Of a stretch of 64,000 bases of DNA, positions 34,599-48,500 are shown in pieces. Source of the stretch: Zonotrichia leucophrys gambelii (lineage: Eukaryota > Chordata > Aves > Passeriformes > Passerellidae). Where the stretch lies: contig NC_088179.1 in NCBI RefSeq assembly GCF_028769735.1, positions 7,200,001 to 7,264,000 on the forward strand, written 5' to 3'. The notes under the pieces are model-generated. The model saw only the letters and a program-made list of their open reading frames with translations, searched no databases and was not told where the DNA came from. Numbering within the stretch: the first letter of the stretch is position 1; each line of letters begins with the position of its first letter. The translations under genes and the position numbers were made by a program.

Positions 34599-37500
34599 GT
34601 AAGTTCTAAATTATTTTTTTGCCATGGCACTCTGCTTTCTTGATGTCAAGAGAAGAAGCAATTTCAGATCAATCTGCTGGGAATGCTAGCATGCTATTTG
34701 CATTAAGAAATGATACAAGCATCTCCCTGGTGGGTGTTATTAGTAATGAACATGGCCCCTTCACAGATGTGAACCAAACTTTGCAAAGGCTCCCCTGCAC
34801 CCTCATTGAAAATCCTGATCTCATTCCAACATGTAATACCTGTTGGGAAGCTCTGCAAGAGCACAATTCCTTTGTGATTTTACTGATCACTGAAACTGAG
34901 AATCAAGTGAAGAAACGTCAATCCGAAATATGAATGGCTGGAGGAAAACGTTTTTAATAATTTTAGTTTTACATACTTTCACAAGAAGCAGTGAAAGGAA
35001 TGTCATCCTTAGGATTCTGATGAAACTCCACACTCTGTAATTATATTGACTCTGAACTCCACCTGCAGTTCTATATTAAAACTGCTCTGCTTCCAGCTGC
35101 AGCCTGCTGTGCAGTGATGCTGCTCAGTGTCAAACAGGTGCTAGAGCTCATCTGAGAGGGAAATGATAATGTAATTTATATAATTTATACTGTGCTTTGT
35201 TGCATATTTCAGAGTTCCTCTGGGTAAAATGCACAGCAGAAATGAGATACTATTTTAAGAGATTTTTATGAACCTGGCTGATTATTTAACTTTTTGGGGG
35301 TGCAAAATTGTTATGCTCACTTGTGGGTTTTGCCAAAACTTAAAACATAAATGCACTAGATCAGTGTATACATACAACACCAGGAAATGCTGAGAATTAT
35401 CTTTTTCTTTATAAATTCCAAACTATAATTGAATGTAGAACTGTTTGAAGTGACTGGAAGGCTGTGGCTGAATTTAATCAGGGCTTTAATGTATGTTATA
35501 TATAAGTCTCACTCCTTCCTAGAAGTAATTAATATTCAAGTAATTCAAGCCACTGTATGTGTGTTGGGGTGAGGAGGGAAGAGTAAATGATTTGGGGAGA
35601 GCTCCTGACACTGTGGGATGTGACTCAGTGTGAAATGGCAGCCTGAGCCTGCAGGTGATGATTTAATGTTAAGTAACTTGAAGGAAGGAATATTTTCCAG
35701 TTTGCCTTGGGCACTGAGAACCTTTGTGCTTAATGCATCTTAGAAATTTTCTCTGCAGACTTTTTCAGGCTGTGAGGACTTCCTAGGGGCTTCAGTGCCT
35801 TATCCTTGCTGTTCATCCCTGCCTTGAGGTAAACAGTGCCTGAATGCTCCTGGAGCTGTGAGGAATAATTCCCCTTTGATCAGGCATAGCCTGAGCCATG
35901 TGCTGCTGCTGTTCTTCCACTCATGTTTTCCAAATTGGGCTGCAAACTGAGAGAGGTACCTGCAGTTTGACAATTTGTAATTTATTACAAACTTGTCATA
36001 GCACAGGAGGCCGTGGTTAGAAGCTCTGCAAATGAGACCAGTGTTAGCAAAGTCAAATGAAGTTCAAAATTCACATCAGTGACCACACTGACCTGTGCTT
36101 TTCTCTCTCCTTTTCAGAAGCTGTCCTGCTTTCTGCACACAGCCACCTCAGGATGAAAATGGATTCCCCAGGTGTTTGTTCCACTCTGGTGTGTGAGGCA
36201 TTGCTGCCAGTGTGAATATGCCATGCTGGAATCCAGGTGCTCATTTGGGAGCCCTGTACCTGGAAACCTGTACTTTCATTTTTAAAGGCTACAGGCAGTC
36301 AGGACCTTACCACACTGTCACCTGTAGCCTGGTCACTGGCACCACACATCCCTGCTCCATTCCCTGCTTTCTCATTCATCCACAGGCAGTAGCATGTGGA
36401 TTAATATTTTGCCTCTTGGAGGAATTCCTTTGAGAAGTTTGATAGGTTCTTCTATAAATTTTGCAAATGACATCCTAAGCAAAAGTGAGTGGATTAGTGA
36501 GAACTGCCGTAATCTATAATGATGTGAAACAATGACATCCTGAAGAAGTGAGTGAAGGAAATGTGTAGAACTTGGACTTTTAGCCAAGCAAGATGAGCCT
36601 TTGTTTCTGAGCTATTTGAATTTTTAACTTTAGGAGGTAACCACCTGAATGGTGGTATTCTGCCTGGCTCAAAGTGTTGTATTTTGTGATGCAGGGAGTC
36701 GGTCCACCAATGGGATCCCCCTTGTGAAGCATCTGAATTTGAGTAAAAAGTCCTGACTTATTTCATCTAGAGGTTCCTCTCTTTATGATTCTAATATAGC
36801 TGTTAATAATTAACTGTGAATGAGTGATTTTTCTGAAGGGTGCTGTATCTAACAGTATTTTTTCTGTCCATAGAAGAATCTTGTGTATATCAAGGAGAAG
36901 CATTCTTACTTATGATACCAAGATTTGTTGTGGTGGTTTGTCTCCAGATCCCAGAAATATCCCTAATTTCCTATTCTTTCACTGCTGGAGCAGAGGAAGT
37001 GTGTCTCTTTCTCCAGGAGAGGGTGTCCCATCACTGCATGCCAGAAAGATCTTACACTTAGGCTTACACACACTTTGCTCTGCTTTTTCCTATGCTGTGT
37101 CTCTCAGCCAAAACCAGCTTGGAGAAATACAAAGAGAGTAAATTAAAAAAAGAATAGAAAGAATACTGTGTTAGAAAAGGTTAGAAAAGAATAATGTTTT
37201 AGAAAAGGAGAAAGATTCCACATATGTCTCTTTCACTTTCAGGCTTATTGCTATTGACAAATCCTGCTGTTGAGCATAGAACATAGTTCAAGTGTCCTGG
37301 AGGAATTGTACCTATCACAATCCTTTTTCCTTTTCTGTTTCTGTAACTGTCTGTCTTATATGAGGTATTTCATTCATTCCTTGCCAAAATGCAATACCTA
37401 ATTTGTGGGCCATATTTCTGTCCTTGTTAGATTTTGTTTTCAGAAACAAGTTTCATTTATTTACAGCAACTATAATGTTATAAGCACCTATGCTGTGAAG

Positions 37501-39359
37501 TAGTTTTATTTGATTCTAGCTCCTCTTCAACATGAATGCACTGTGCCTCTTTCACTCTTTTCTCTCTAAATTGATTCATTATTCAAATGCATGGCAACTT
37601 CAATGGAAATTTGCATGGGGCTGTAGAAGTCAGGCTGGCAGATGGTTATGGAATGAATGTGTGCAAAATTTGTTTGGGACTTCAGATTCTTTGTTATAGT
37701 TTTGGTTGTTATTGTTTTCCAAAACCCTGGCAGCTGAAGAAGGAGAAAAAGAATAAGCAGAGAGAGGATCAATAGCAGGAAAATTAACTCCTAATGTAAA
37801 ATGACAGCTTGAGAGTGAACACAGTCAGCATGAATTGCAAATATAGCAAAGTCTGGGAACCCTAATCTCATACTTTTTTCCCCTGATTCTATGTAATTCT
37901 TCTACAGATAGTCTTATATGTATTAACATAGGATGATAGGAGGCTTAATATAATCAATATTATATTGCAAAAGCATTCTCAATATAATTAGAAGAGTCTC
38001 ATGCCTCCTCAGCAGAGTTTGCAGTTAATGTTTTGCTGTGGTAAATGTTAATTTTGGGAGAATACACATAAATCCAAGGAAATTGTCTCTACTCCATTGA
38101 CTCACTTCATAAGAATAAATAATCTCAAAACTTCTGTTCTCTGGTGCTCAGATGTCATGGAAGTAACTTAAATTGGTATTATTACACCTGAATCAAAGCA
38201 CTAGTCCTGACTAGTCCATGAATTGTGGTGGCAATCAAATCCAGGCTCAGCTCCTCAGCTCTTTGGGTTTAAGGGGATAGATGATGGTAGTGTGAGTGTG
38301 TGTGGTGTTCAATTTGTGCATTGTGTCCTTGACAGCTGGGGTTCAGCTGCTTCTCCGAATGCTCTATGTGGTGTTTGGGTTTTTCTCCAGCTGATTTTAG
38401 CTGTGGTTGCTAGACCTGATCCTAGACCTGTTTCTGCTTTGAAACAGCCAACACACCTTGCATCCTATGTGAGCATGTACATAGCCCTCCATGGACTTTC
38501 CTTTTGTGTTTTGGCTTTCCCAGCCTTGGCTGTGCGGCAGTCCCAAAGGACCACATGTGGAATGTTTCATCTGAGATTACTAAAAACAACAGCTAATTCT
38601 TTCAGATACTTTCCACAGCTGCAAAGCATTCGTTAGAACCAACAGGACTTGATTGAAAACTGGGGAAATGTCTAGTTTAGTAGCAGTAAGAGGATTAGAA
38701 CTAGATGTGGTTTTGTGGCATGAGCCTGTTTTATGTCTGAAGCTTAACATTTAATAGAATGTGTGGCTGAGAGACTCACCTTGCAATGGTATCACACACA
38801 TTCCTGTGCTTGCATGTGTCCAGTGGAAAAGATGACATCTGAGGACATCCAATGCTTGACTGTGCCCCCTGAAATTTCCTACAGGGGCTTGGTTCCAGTC
38901 TCCTGAGAACCACCTGCAAATCCTTTGTATTACAGTGGTTCAGATCCTTTCACAGCTACAAACAGACCCAGCAATTATTCTACATCTTAAGCCAAGAGGT
39001 CATTGCCTCAGCCCCCTGCTTGACTCCTTGGCCGTGGATCACAGCTCCTGCACTCTGGCTCATGTTCATTCCTTCGGCTGGTGGAGCTGGAAGATCCTCA
39101 CAGTGATGGAAGTGTGAGGATGTCCCTCTCTCTCTCTGCCCAAGGCTCATTAGTGCCTGCTGGGACTTTGTGTGCAGGTGTAGGAGGGGTCACAGCGACA
39201 CAGAATCCGTCTTTAGCAGCTTTGGTTCTTCCAGTGGGAAATGAGCCCGAGATTCCCGTCCTGCTTTGTGTCACACTGCAGCACTGCTGGCACCTGCTGC
39301 ACACCCAGGAGTGTGCTCGGGCTCTCCTGGGCTGAACAGCCCGCAGCGAGAGACCCTGA
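34599..39359. other. Non-coding sequence, nothing firmly recognised
   Basis: No coding exon or repeat family is supported. A second strong splice-acceptor-like site (CTTTTCTCTCTCCTTTTCAG) ends at 36117 but has only weak donors after it. The open frames (for example 34619-34933) show no family resemblance. Confidence 0.4.
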
Positions 39360-39517
39360 GTGTGTGTGAGTATGAGTGTGAGTGTGTGTGTGAGAGAGTG
39401 CATGTGTATGTGAGAGTGTGTGAGTGTGTGTGTGTGTGTGTGTGTTCACTTAATTCACAATGTGAAGTGTGTTCACTTAATTCAGAATGGATCTCTGCTC
39501 TGTCTCAGTATGTGTAT

Positions 39518-39550
<33 letters not shown>

Positions 39551-39582
39551 AGTGTGTGCGTGTGTGTGCGTGTGTGCAGACA
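39360..39582. repeat. Compound (TG)n microsatellite with an embedded 27-bp duplication
   Basis: Two (TG)n-rich arrays (39361-39442 and 39508-39580), interrupted by GAG and TGCG variants, flank two exact copies of GTGTTCACTTAATTCA at 39442-39457 and 39469-39484. Translations across it are repeat artefacts. Confidence 0.93.
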
Positions 39583-42500
39583 TGGTGTGTACTGTGCCCA
39601 GTCAGAGATGGGCATGGCAAGGCATTCCACAAAGCCTAGAAGGGATAATAAAAGCATTTATGAATACCAGTCATAACTGTTACATTTTTTAAGACCTCCA
39701 AAGGCTGGACTGATTTATGACAATGCAGCTCTTAAAAAAAAAATTAAAAAAGTATCCAAACTTACTGCATACAAAAGAAATTAGGGAAGTCAGAAACTAT
39801 GCATTCAAAGAACTATCTAAAATAAGAAATACAGCTATAAAGTTTAATATCCCACTGAGCAAAGGAGAAGGTTTTTCTTGTCTGACTACAAGAGCATGTG
39901 CAGTTTTGCTGAAATGTAGTTCTCATTTTGCCTCATACAGTCTCTATGGCAGTGACTGCTATTTTTACTTTAGATGGGGGCTTTTTAATTTCATTTTTTA
40001 TGTTTTCATTAGCATCATAAAGGAGGTATTGTGACTGTTCTCTGCATTCTGCATGTTTAATTCCAAACTCTGACATGCAACAGCCCTGGTTTGGGCTGTG
40101 GCAGCTGGAAATTCAGTACAACTGGCATGCCATCCCCAAGTCTGTGACAAAAATACAAACTTTGCAATAGAATAAATGAAAAAACTGCTCACAGAGACCA
40201 ACTGGTGTTGTATTACACTCACATTGTGATTGCTCTCTGTCACTGTCTGCATGCTTAATATTTTTGTATAATTTTGGCTCTGTATTCTTGGGTGGTGTGG
40301 TAGGGATTCAGTGTCACTGCACAAGTGTCCAGATGTGGAAGTTTGATGTGTGATCATGGCAGCCCAGGGTGCACAGTGCTCTTTTCCATGATAGAGATGC
40401 ACATTTTGGTAGCCTACAAGAACAGTCACTATGAGAGAAATTCTGGAAGTCAGTTAAGGGAGTGAATCAATGCAGTGAGAAGCTGCTTGTCCCTCTCAAA
40501 CAGTCCCTATTTTTACTGATTCCCTGAAGGGCCTTCTGTTTTGCTGAGAAAATTTTAGCTCTTCCACTAAGTCTCTACCAGAAGTGTGAGCAAAACTTAT
40601 AAAAGCTTTGCTTCTTTTCAGAGAATTGTAAATTACTCCTTGGCTTATTTGTCATGCTGATAGTCATGTAAGAACTGGCCTGTGCAAGTAGAAACGTGAA
40701 ATCTAGTACTGATGTACTTGATTCTTGGATGGAGACTTCTTGGATGTAGAGTGTAGAGAGGACTTTGGCTAGCCAAGATGTTCTGGCACTTGAGAGGTCT
40801 GACTTTTAGAGAGAACAAAAACGGAGTTTGTTAACAACCACTGAAAATGAGATGTCAGAAATACAGTAAATAGTAGTGTACCACTTCATAAAATTGAGAA
40901 TTCCAGTCCAGAAGTTTTTGCCTCATAGAAGAATTTAATAACACAAATATTTATTTTAAACTGCTGCACTGACTACTTGTAGGAGACCAAGTTCTTTTCA
41001 TCATGCACAAAAGAAAAAGGTCTCAGAAAATACCTATACTTTATTTTAATTTTTTTAATATGCCTTCTTCCTGAGGTGATTTGAGTTGCATTAAAGAAGT
41101 TGTGATAAACAGAGTCTGAGAGCTGGATAGGTTTATGTTGCTGAAATGCCTCCTTAGCCATGCAGAGAGATGGCAGAGTGAGAGTTTGTTAATTATCACC
41201 TGAAGCCAATTTCAGGCTGTTTTTGTCCATGCCTGATTTCAGCCACTGGTCAGGAAGACAATAGGGAAATGAGAGTTTAAACACCAGCCCCTGATTAAAT
41301 CTGTGGGAGGTTTATTTCTGGCCTTGCTTTGTGCTTGCTGAGTGTCTCTCAGCCAGCCTCAGATTTGCTTTGTTAAACACTCATGCACGTTGAACAAAGG
41401 TATGAATTTATATATAGAGTTTTGGGGTTGATTGGATTTATTTGTTTGAGACTTTTTTACTTCCAAGTGGCTGCAGTTACTTCAAAACCCATCCATTTCT
41501 GTTATTCAAATGTTGAACTGCATTAGACAAATGCAGGCTTAGGAAACTAATGCAGGAGAAATGCAGGCCCAGAAAAGTCCCACCTGGAAATGCAAATTAC
41601 CTCTTAAAGCCCTTCTTCCTCATCGTGCCCATCTCTGCACACTGTGGGTAGTCTCCTCTGGAGAAGGCAATGAGATGAAAACCATATGAATGCTCTGGAG
41701 AGGGGAAAGGCCCAGAACTGAATCAAAAGCATCATTATGGGCTCATTCAGGCTGCTGATTATCAGAGAAAGCTGAGCCTTGTACCAACTTGCTAAAGGTA
41801 CTTTTAAGCCATTAACACATCATCATAATACTATAGGAGTTTGGATGGGGGGAAATAAGCCACAAAAATAGTTTTCTGTGACTGTAACTTAATCTGGTGA
41901 ATGACAATATGTTCTCAATGCTGTTTGTGTAGTTCTCATTATGATTGTGGCCTTAAATAATTAGTTAATAAACAAGGCTATGGCAAGGCCTATGTTGCTG
42001 CTTTCATCATGTGCTGGAAGTATTTCAGAGGTTAGGAATGAATGGCAGGGTCAATGAGGTCTCTTTGAACTCATTTGCCCCTTAATTCTTCTATAATCTT
42101 TAAATCTGCATTCCATTACCTCTAAAACATTTGCTGAACATGATTCTATGTCAGTTAAGATGCATATTCCTGGGTTCAAATAACCTCCACTGCCCTCTCT
42201 TCCTCTCTGAGGCCTCCACTGGGTTCCACTTAGCTGCATTTCAAGCTCTCCAAGATATGGTAGCTATTTGGGAAAGCAAAATCATGGTATTTCTTCTTTT
42301 GTGATAATGGCTGCCTTCTTGAGTGTTTTCTGTCAGATCTTGATTTTCCCCATTCAGTGTTGCTGGTATTGATGGCTCTCCTTTCTCTATTCTTTATGAA
42401 AGAACCACTTGAATTTCATTCTTTTGTCTCACCAAACTGCTCCATTCAGTGAAACTGAATGTGAAACATACTGAGATCAGTAAAATGGGAGAATTTCTGC

Positions 42501-45500
42501 ATAATTTTATGGTCAGTGTTTGAAGTTTGATCTGTAATGTCCTTTCATGTCTCTTTTCTTAACCTGATCATAAGTGATTGTGTAGTGTTGGCTCTAGGCC
42601 TATCTATTTTTTTTTCTGTGATCATGTGGCATTTTCTGTGTTTTTTAATGAGCAGTTTTTTGGTTCTTGGTAGTTTAAGGTTTTTTTTCTTTTCTACACT
42701 TGGGAGATAGAACTGAATGTGTTCTCAATGCCTTTCTCTCATATTATTCCTTGATCATTCTTAGACTATGTTCTGATTTTTCATCTCTCATTTCTTCTCC
42801 TGTGTGTTGTTATTCTCTGGATGTTGGCATTGCATTCTCTTCCTCCTTGGATTTTAATTTGTCACCAGCCCCCCTTGTCTGATGATTGCCCCTTTTTCTC
42901 TCCAGCCACACCTCTAGCATCTTCCTCAAAAGATCTTTCTTCCTCCTTCTGTCTGAGGGTGGCACACAGAACCTCTCTTTCCTTTGCACCTTTCCAGTGA
43001 ATATTCTTGTCCCTGGTTAATTTTATTGGTTATAATAGAGTGACTATCTCTGTTGAAGACCATTAGACGGGCCCATTTCAGATCTGATTCCTTAGGACCA
43101 AATTAAATCTTCATCTTTTCTCTCATATCTTGTGGATATCAGCTGCATTGCAGGAGCTCTGATCTGTGAGTGTTGGGAGAATCTGCTCACACTCACAGTT
43201 CCATGGCGTGTCTGTTAGCAGAGCAAGGTCTGTGCAGACAACTGAAATTGTACATGTTGCTTTTGTTTTTCACTTGCTTCCATGGATTTTCCTGATTACT
43301 ACAAGCTCTGTTTCTGCTTGTTAGGTCCATTACTTGGAGTGCTTGCATGTGAACCTTGAGAGGGACCTCTGTGGACCCAATTGTATTTGTACACTGGATT
43401 TTGTACCTGTTTTTGTGTTTCTTTCTCATGCCTTTTGTGCTCAGAAAGACATGTTCCATTGTATTACAATCTCTGGGACTAAATACCATGAGCTCAGGGG
43501 GTGTTTCTTTGTCACACTTCTGCTAAGAAAACAACAGTTCTCCAATCTTCCATTGTCTTTCAGCCTCCTAAAAAGATCAGTTGCTGGATTTTGACTTATC
43601 TAACTTCCTTTTTAGCTCTTTAATAGTTATGTTATTAGTAGAAAATGAGAGTTCTTTTTCATCTTACTTAAACTAATTTTACACCTGTATATTCCCACTA
43701 GCATTGACTTTATTTACTGTAAAGTGAATGAAATCAGAATCAGGAGCACTGAATGTATAAAACATGCTTGGGTGTGCAGGTCTGATGAGCTGTGAGCAGT
43801 CTGATGGCAGTTTGAGTGCAGGATGGTATACAATAACACACTGTTTGCTACTCTGGGAGAGCCAGGCCTGCAGGGCCCACAGAGACAGGCAGGAGAGCTC
43901 TGTAAAAATGAGAGAGGTGACAGAAGAGCAAGAGAGAAGAGGAGAGAGGGAGAACGTGAGGACAGATAGAAGAATGTGTAAATGGACTGATGAATGATGA
44001 GGGAATGTGCAGCTGAATTAAAGAATGTGTGAGCTGATAGATGGGAGATCAGGCAGGCAGACAGAACCAAATGCATTTTAGGGTATAAAGAAATATTCCA
44101 AGGAGCTATAAAGAGGCAAAGAGGCTGAGGGGATAGCAAGATTTAATAAAGGACTCAAAAGATAAGGGCATTCACAGCCAGGCTGGCAAACATTAGAAAG
44201 GCATGACCAGGAGAACATTGCTGGGCAATTAAGGAAAGGAGAAAGACAGCAGAGAAAGGCTTCAGGGAAACTTCTAAGTGACACCAGTGTGGCAGGGCAA
44301 ATGTAGTAGTGCTTTGAAATGGCCTCTGAAGAGGCTGGCTTTTCTTCTGGGGTTGTTCAAAGAGGTTTTTGAGGCCATGTATTGTCTCTGTTCTGTGGGT
44401 GTTAACCTGGATGGATGTGCAAGCATAGCCTGGGTTGAGAGCCCACCTATGACATTTGGTTGCTGACCTCCAGAGCTTGTGGTATACTCATATATTTGTG
44501 TTTCCTGTAATAACACTGGAAGTCTAAAGAACAGTTTGAGAGATGTAAGCTCCTAATCTGGCACTGAAATCAGTTCCCTAAGATTAGACACTGTAAACCT
44601 CCCAGGTCATGAGGTGCAGCATCCTCAGAGCATGGAGCTGGAAGTGATCTCTTCAGTACAGCTTTAGATTCCTTAGATTTCAGTAGAGGGGACTGGGACC
44701 ACTCTATTGAACAGTGAGAATCAGCAGAGTTTTTTTCCCTATTCCTTGTCTACTTCTTTCCCTTAGAAAGCCTTAACTCATGGGAAATGCTGGTAAGAAC
44801 TGTCTATGTTGTCATTGTATGTTTTGGCTGGAAGACTGTGGCTGTCACTTCTTATGGAGTCTTAGCTGGAATTTACTACTGGAAACTAGTCTGAATTAAA
44901 ATTAAGTGCTATTTTTGACTGGTCAGATTTTATTCTCCATCTGCTACATAATCTGTTTTGCCATGGTGCTGCACAAATGCTTTTGCTGGGATGAGAAATG
45001 AGGTTGTTAGGGACAGAAAGAGGCAGCTGTCGAGTAAATCTGCTTTTTGTTAGGGCAATGCTACCTTAAAAGAGTGTGTGAATATATAGACAAAGATGCT
45101 TCTTACTTATAGTGATTTTTACTCTTTTTTTTTTTCAAACTGATGTAACAGAGTTCACATGGGGCAAAAGAGGAGGGTGGAGCTTTGTTGGGCTGCTGTC
45201 ATGCAGCAGGTCCTATGTGACAGCATAAACCAGCAAGGGCAAGGGATGTGAGCTGGTGAGTGACTACTGGCTGGATTCATTATCTTTTAGGCATGTAGGA
45301 GCAGGGTTGAAATCACTCTTACTCTCTGATCCCCAAAGGGAGAATGTTCCTATGTTAACTCAATATGGAGCAAACTCATTGTAACAAACACATCCACAAT
45401 ACATAAAGATTTGCAGTCAATCAATTTATTTCTCTTTATAATTCATGAGCATTATTTTGCCAGAGTAAATGATCTTCTTTGAGTATTGAAGCCATCCTAT

Positions 45501-48500
45501 CTGATTGCTGAAACCAATCAATATCACTAAAAACATAAACTATGACAGTGGTCATTCATAAAGGGCTATTTTCTGCAGACATTGTTCTGGTAGGCAGCAG
45601 AGCTGTAGAGGTTGCTGCATCTTTAAAGCAAACTGCAGCGTGCAAATAAATGCAAACTATAAGAATTCTCTTTCAAGAAAATTATTTTTGATGCTTATTC
45701 CTAAAGATTCCATTAATCTATTACATCAATTTACTCTCTGTGTTCTGCCAAGAGCTTTATGAAACAGAACTGCTTCCTCTCCACCCTGTGCATGAGTACC
45801 GACATTGACATCTGCGCTACTCAGAGACAAACTAAGAAGGCCAATGTTTCTCTTGAGGACTTTCAGGGCTTGATTTTCTATGGAGTGAGATTATTGTTTT
45901 TAGTTTCTTTTAATTTTACTGCATTAATAATCTTCAAAATAATCTATGTGAAAAAGAACTCCATGCAATTTTACTGAATTTTGCATAGTCAGGATATAAA
46001 GTAGGATTTAATAATTTCCTCCAGGAGCTGGTGACCAACAAATGTCTGATCTTGGCTCTGAATAAGTGCAGTGAGCAAAGTTGTGCTCCAGGGAGATGCA
46101 TGCCTTGGATTATGGAAGTGCTGTAGAGGTCACACTTGAGACATGGTAGTGAAGGTGGTTTGTTTTGGTGCAGTTCTTAATAACTTCTAAGTAGAAAGGA
46201 TAGGAATTTTATTTTAATAAGCCCTAGATTTCTTTCCAACTTAAAAAAACGTATTGTCATACCTACTGTGACTTTCTGAAGTGTCTGTAAATAACTGAAC
46301 TAGATGAGAAAAAAATCAGTGCAGAGTGGTTGTCCTTGCTGATCTGATGGTGGGGATGGAAGGTGTTAGAGGCACTGATGAATAATCTGTACATCTCCAC
46401 TAGTCATCCAAAGCTTTGTGCTCATGCTAGGTTAAAGGTCCTGGCAAGGTTGATAATGGTCCCATGTCCTCACTCAGTTTTTATCCAATCTGTTGGCTGA
46501 GAAGGATTCATAAGGGGGACAGACACAATTACAAGTCAATAGGGCGCTAAACTTTAGAGTTAAGTGATGGGGAAAAGGAGTATAAACTTCAACACTCCAA
46601 ACCCTTATGATCTATGTTTTTCCTCAGAGATAGTAAGCCAGAACTATCTGCTGGAGCCAGTTTAGGATTTTATACAAAATACAAAGTCAGAGAGAAGTGG
46701 ATGTCTTACTGCCTATTGCCAATTATTTTCTGCCTATTTCTCTGTCATGTTTTAGTGGGGCTGACAATTTGTGCTTAGCAGTATCAGTTACTGAGAATTT
46801 TAGAATGACCTGGTGAGACTTCCATGCCTTTTGTGATCACTTAAAACTGGAAGAATTGCCCCTTAAACCACAGTTACAAGTTTTAGTGTTTGGTGAGGCA
46901 TTTAGTGAAACAGTAAAATTGTTTTCTGAGATGTTTTTTCAGCTTCCAAGCACCAGAAACGCACTGATTTTACCAATTCAGGGCAAAGCTCAGCAGAAAT
47001 CATGGGAAACTTTGCAGCTCATAGAATAACATGAGGACTCCCGTGGCTCAAGGCTGATCATGGCACATGTTATAACTTGAATGGTGTGTCTGCACTGTGT
47101 GGTGCAAGACAAAGCAATGTTAGAAACTACAGGCTCAGAACAGTCACCTAAAAGCAAATGGGCCAAGGTAAATTAGGACAACATTCAGTGTACTCTGCTG
47201 GGAACACCCAGCTCAGCACACAAACCTCCTTTTCCACAAGCTGTGGTGGGTTTATCAGTAAACTCTGTCTCTGTTTCCCAGTTCCAGTGCTGCCCAGCCT
47301 TGTTCTCCAGGACTCTACATTCAGGGTGAGCCTGTACAGTACCTCTGTCCTTCTTCTCTTCCCCCCTGCCCCTTGCAGCCATAAGAACAACCCAGCCTTG
47401 TTCTCTGGGTACAGATATAATTCTCCAGTATCAGCTGAGAATCCTTGAGCCAGGCTAGTCAGGCAGAGCACAGCATCATGCTGATACAGCCAGCCTGCTG
47501 CTGGGAGCAGAAATGAAATCTGTGTGTTGTACCACAGACAAGTGTGCTCTCGTGGAGCTGGGATGTGTGTCTGTGCAGTTATTCCCTGTCAGGCCCTGGG
47601 TATGAGCTTTGGATAACACAACTCCAGACAGATAACAGTCAAATAAACTCAGCTGTCAAGAAAACAGCCCAATTGTCTGTTGGGTACTCTGGATTTCTCT
47701 TCTGGTCTCTATGCAATATTTTGTTAATCTTGCTTATCTTAGATTTTGCCAAAAAGGCTTCCTTTAAACTAACACTAAAGATTGGCTATTCTGCTCCCCA
47801 CCAAGACAGACTTAAAAGTAGCTCATGTGCAAGACCTGTGTTTCTTCTACACACCTGCAGAGCAGGGCAGTAGTCAGTAGCTGAAAAAAAATTATGATGG
47901 ATAGCAGCAATTATAAACCAATAATATACGGGAAACAGAAAAGATTGCTAAGAATTTCCTGCCATATGCATTGAGGAGGCATCTGGACTGCATCTGGGAA
48001 AACACACACTCAGGGAACTGTAGCTTGCTGGAGGTGCATGTCTGTGTATGGAGAATAATGATAAAATGGTGCTATTCATGTTTACTTCTGTGTGTGCTGA
48101 GGGGAGGCATGGAATACTCAATAGGAAGCATTTCTCCAAACAGATGGAGTACAAGGCAGCATTAATTGACTGAGGAGTAGGGGAGATCACCTTGTGAGCT
48201 GCTTGCTCATTTTATTGCTTAATCATATTCAAGATGATTGATAACATCCCTTAAAGAGTGAGGTTGTGATTAGCATAAGTGGTGACATGTAAATATGACC
48301 GACCTTAACATTGACATTTTGCCTTAGTGGCCACAGGGACATGCTGATGTGGAGGAATGCATATTGCTAGAGAGTCATTAAAAACAAGGAGGATTGGAAC
48401 TCATCTGAAAGTCCTGCCTGCTGTGTCACAGAGCACAGTAATTTCTTAAAAAACAATTGGATGCCTGTTGAGAAAATTGCAGAAGGAAGAAGATTATTTC

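Noticed and set aside
34619..34933. 104-aa + strand open frame after the candidate exon
   Set aside because: No recognised domain, and it lies downstream of a good splice donor, so it would be intronic.
39266..39676. Cys/Val-rich and His/Thr-rich open frames
   Set aside because: Translation of the (TG)n microsatellite.
47282..47327. Small block between CTCTGTTTCCCAG and a GGGTGAGC donor
   Set aside because: Too short and the splice sites are too ordinary to list as an exon without transcript evidence.
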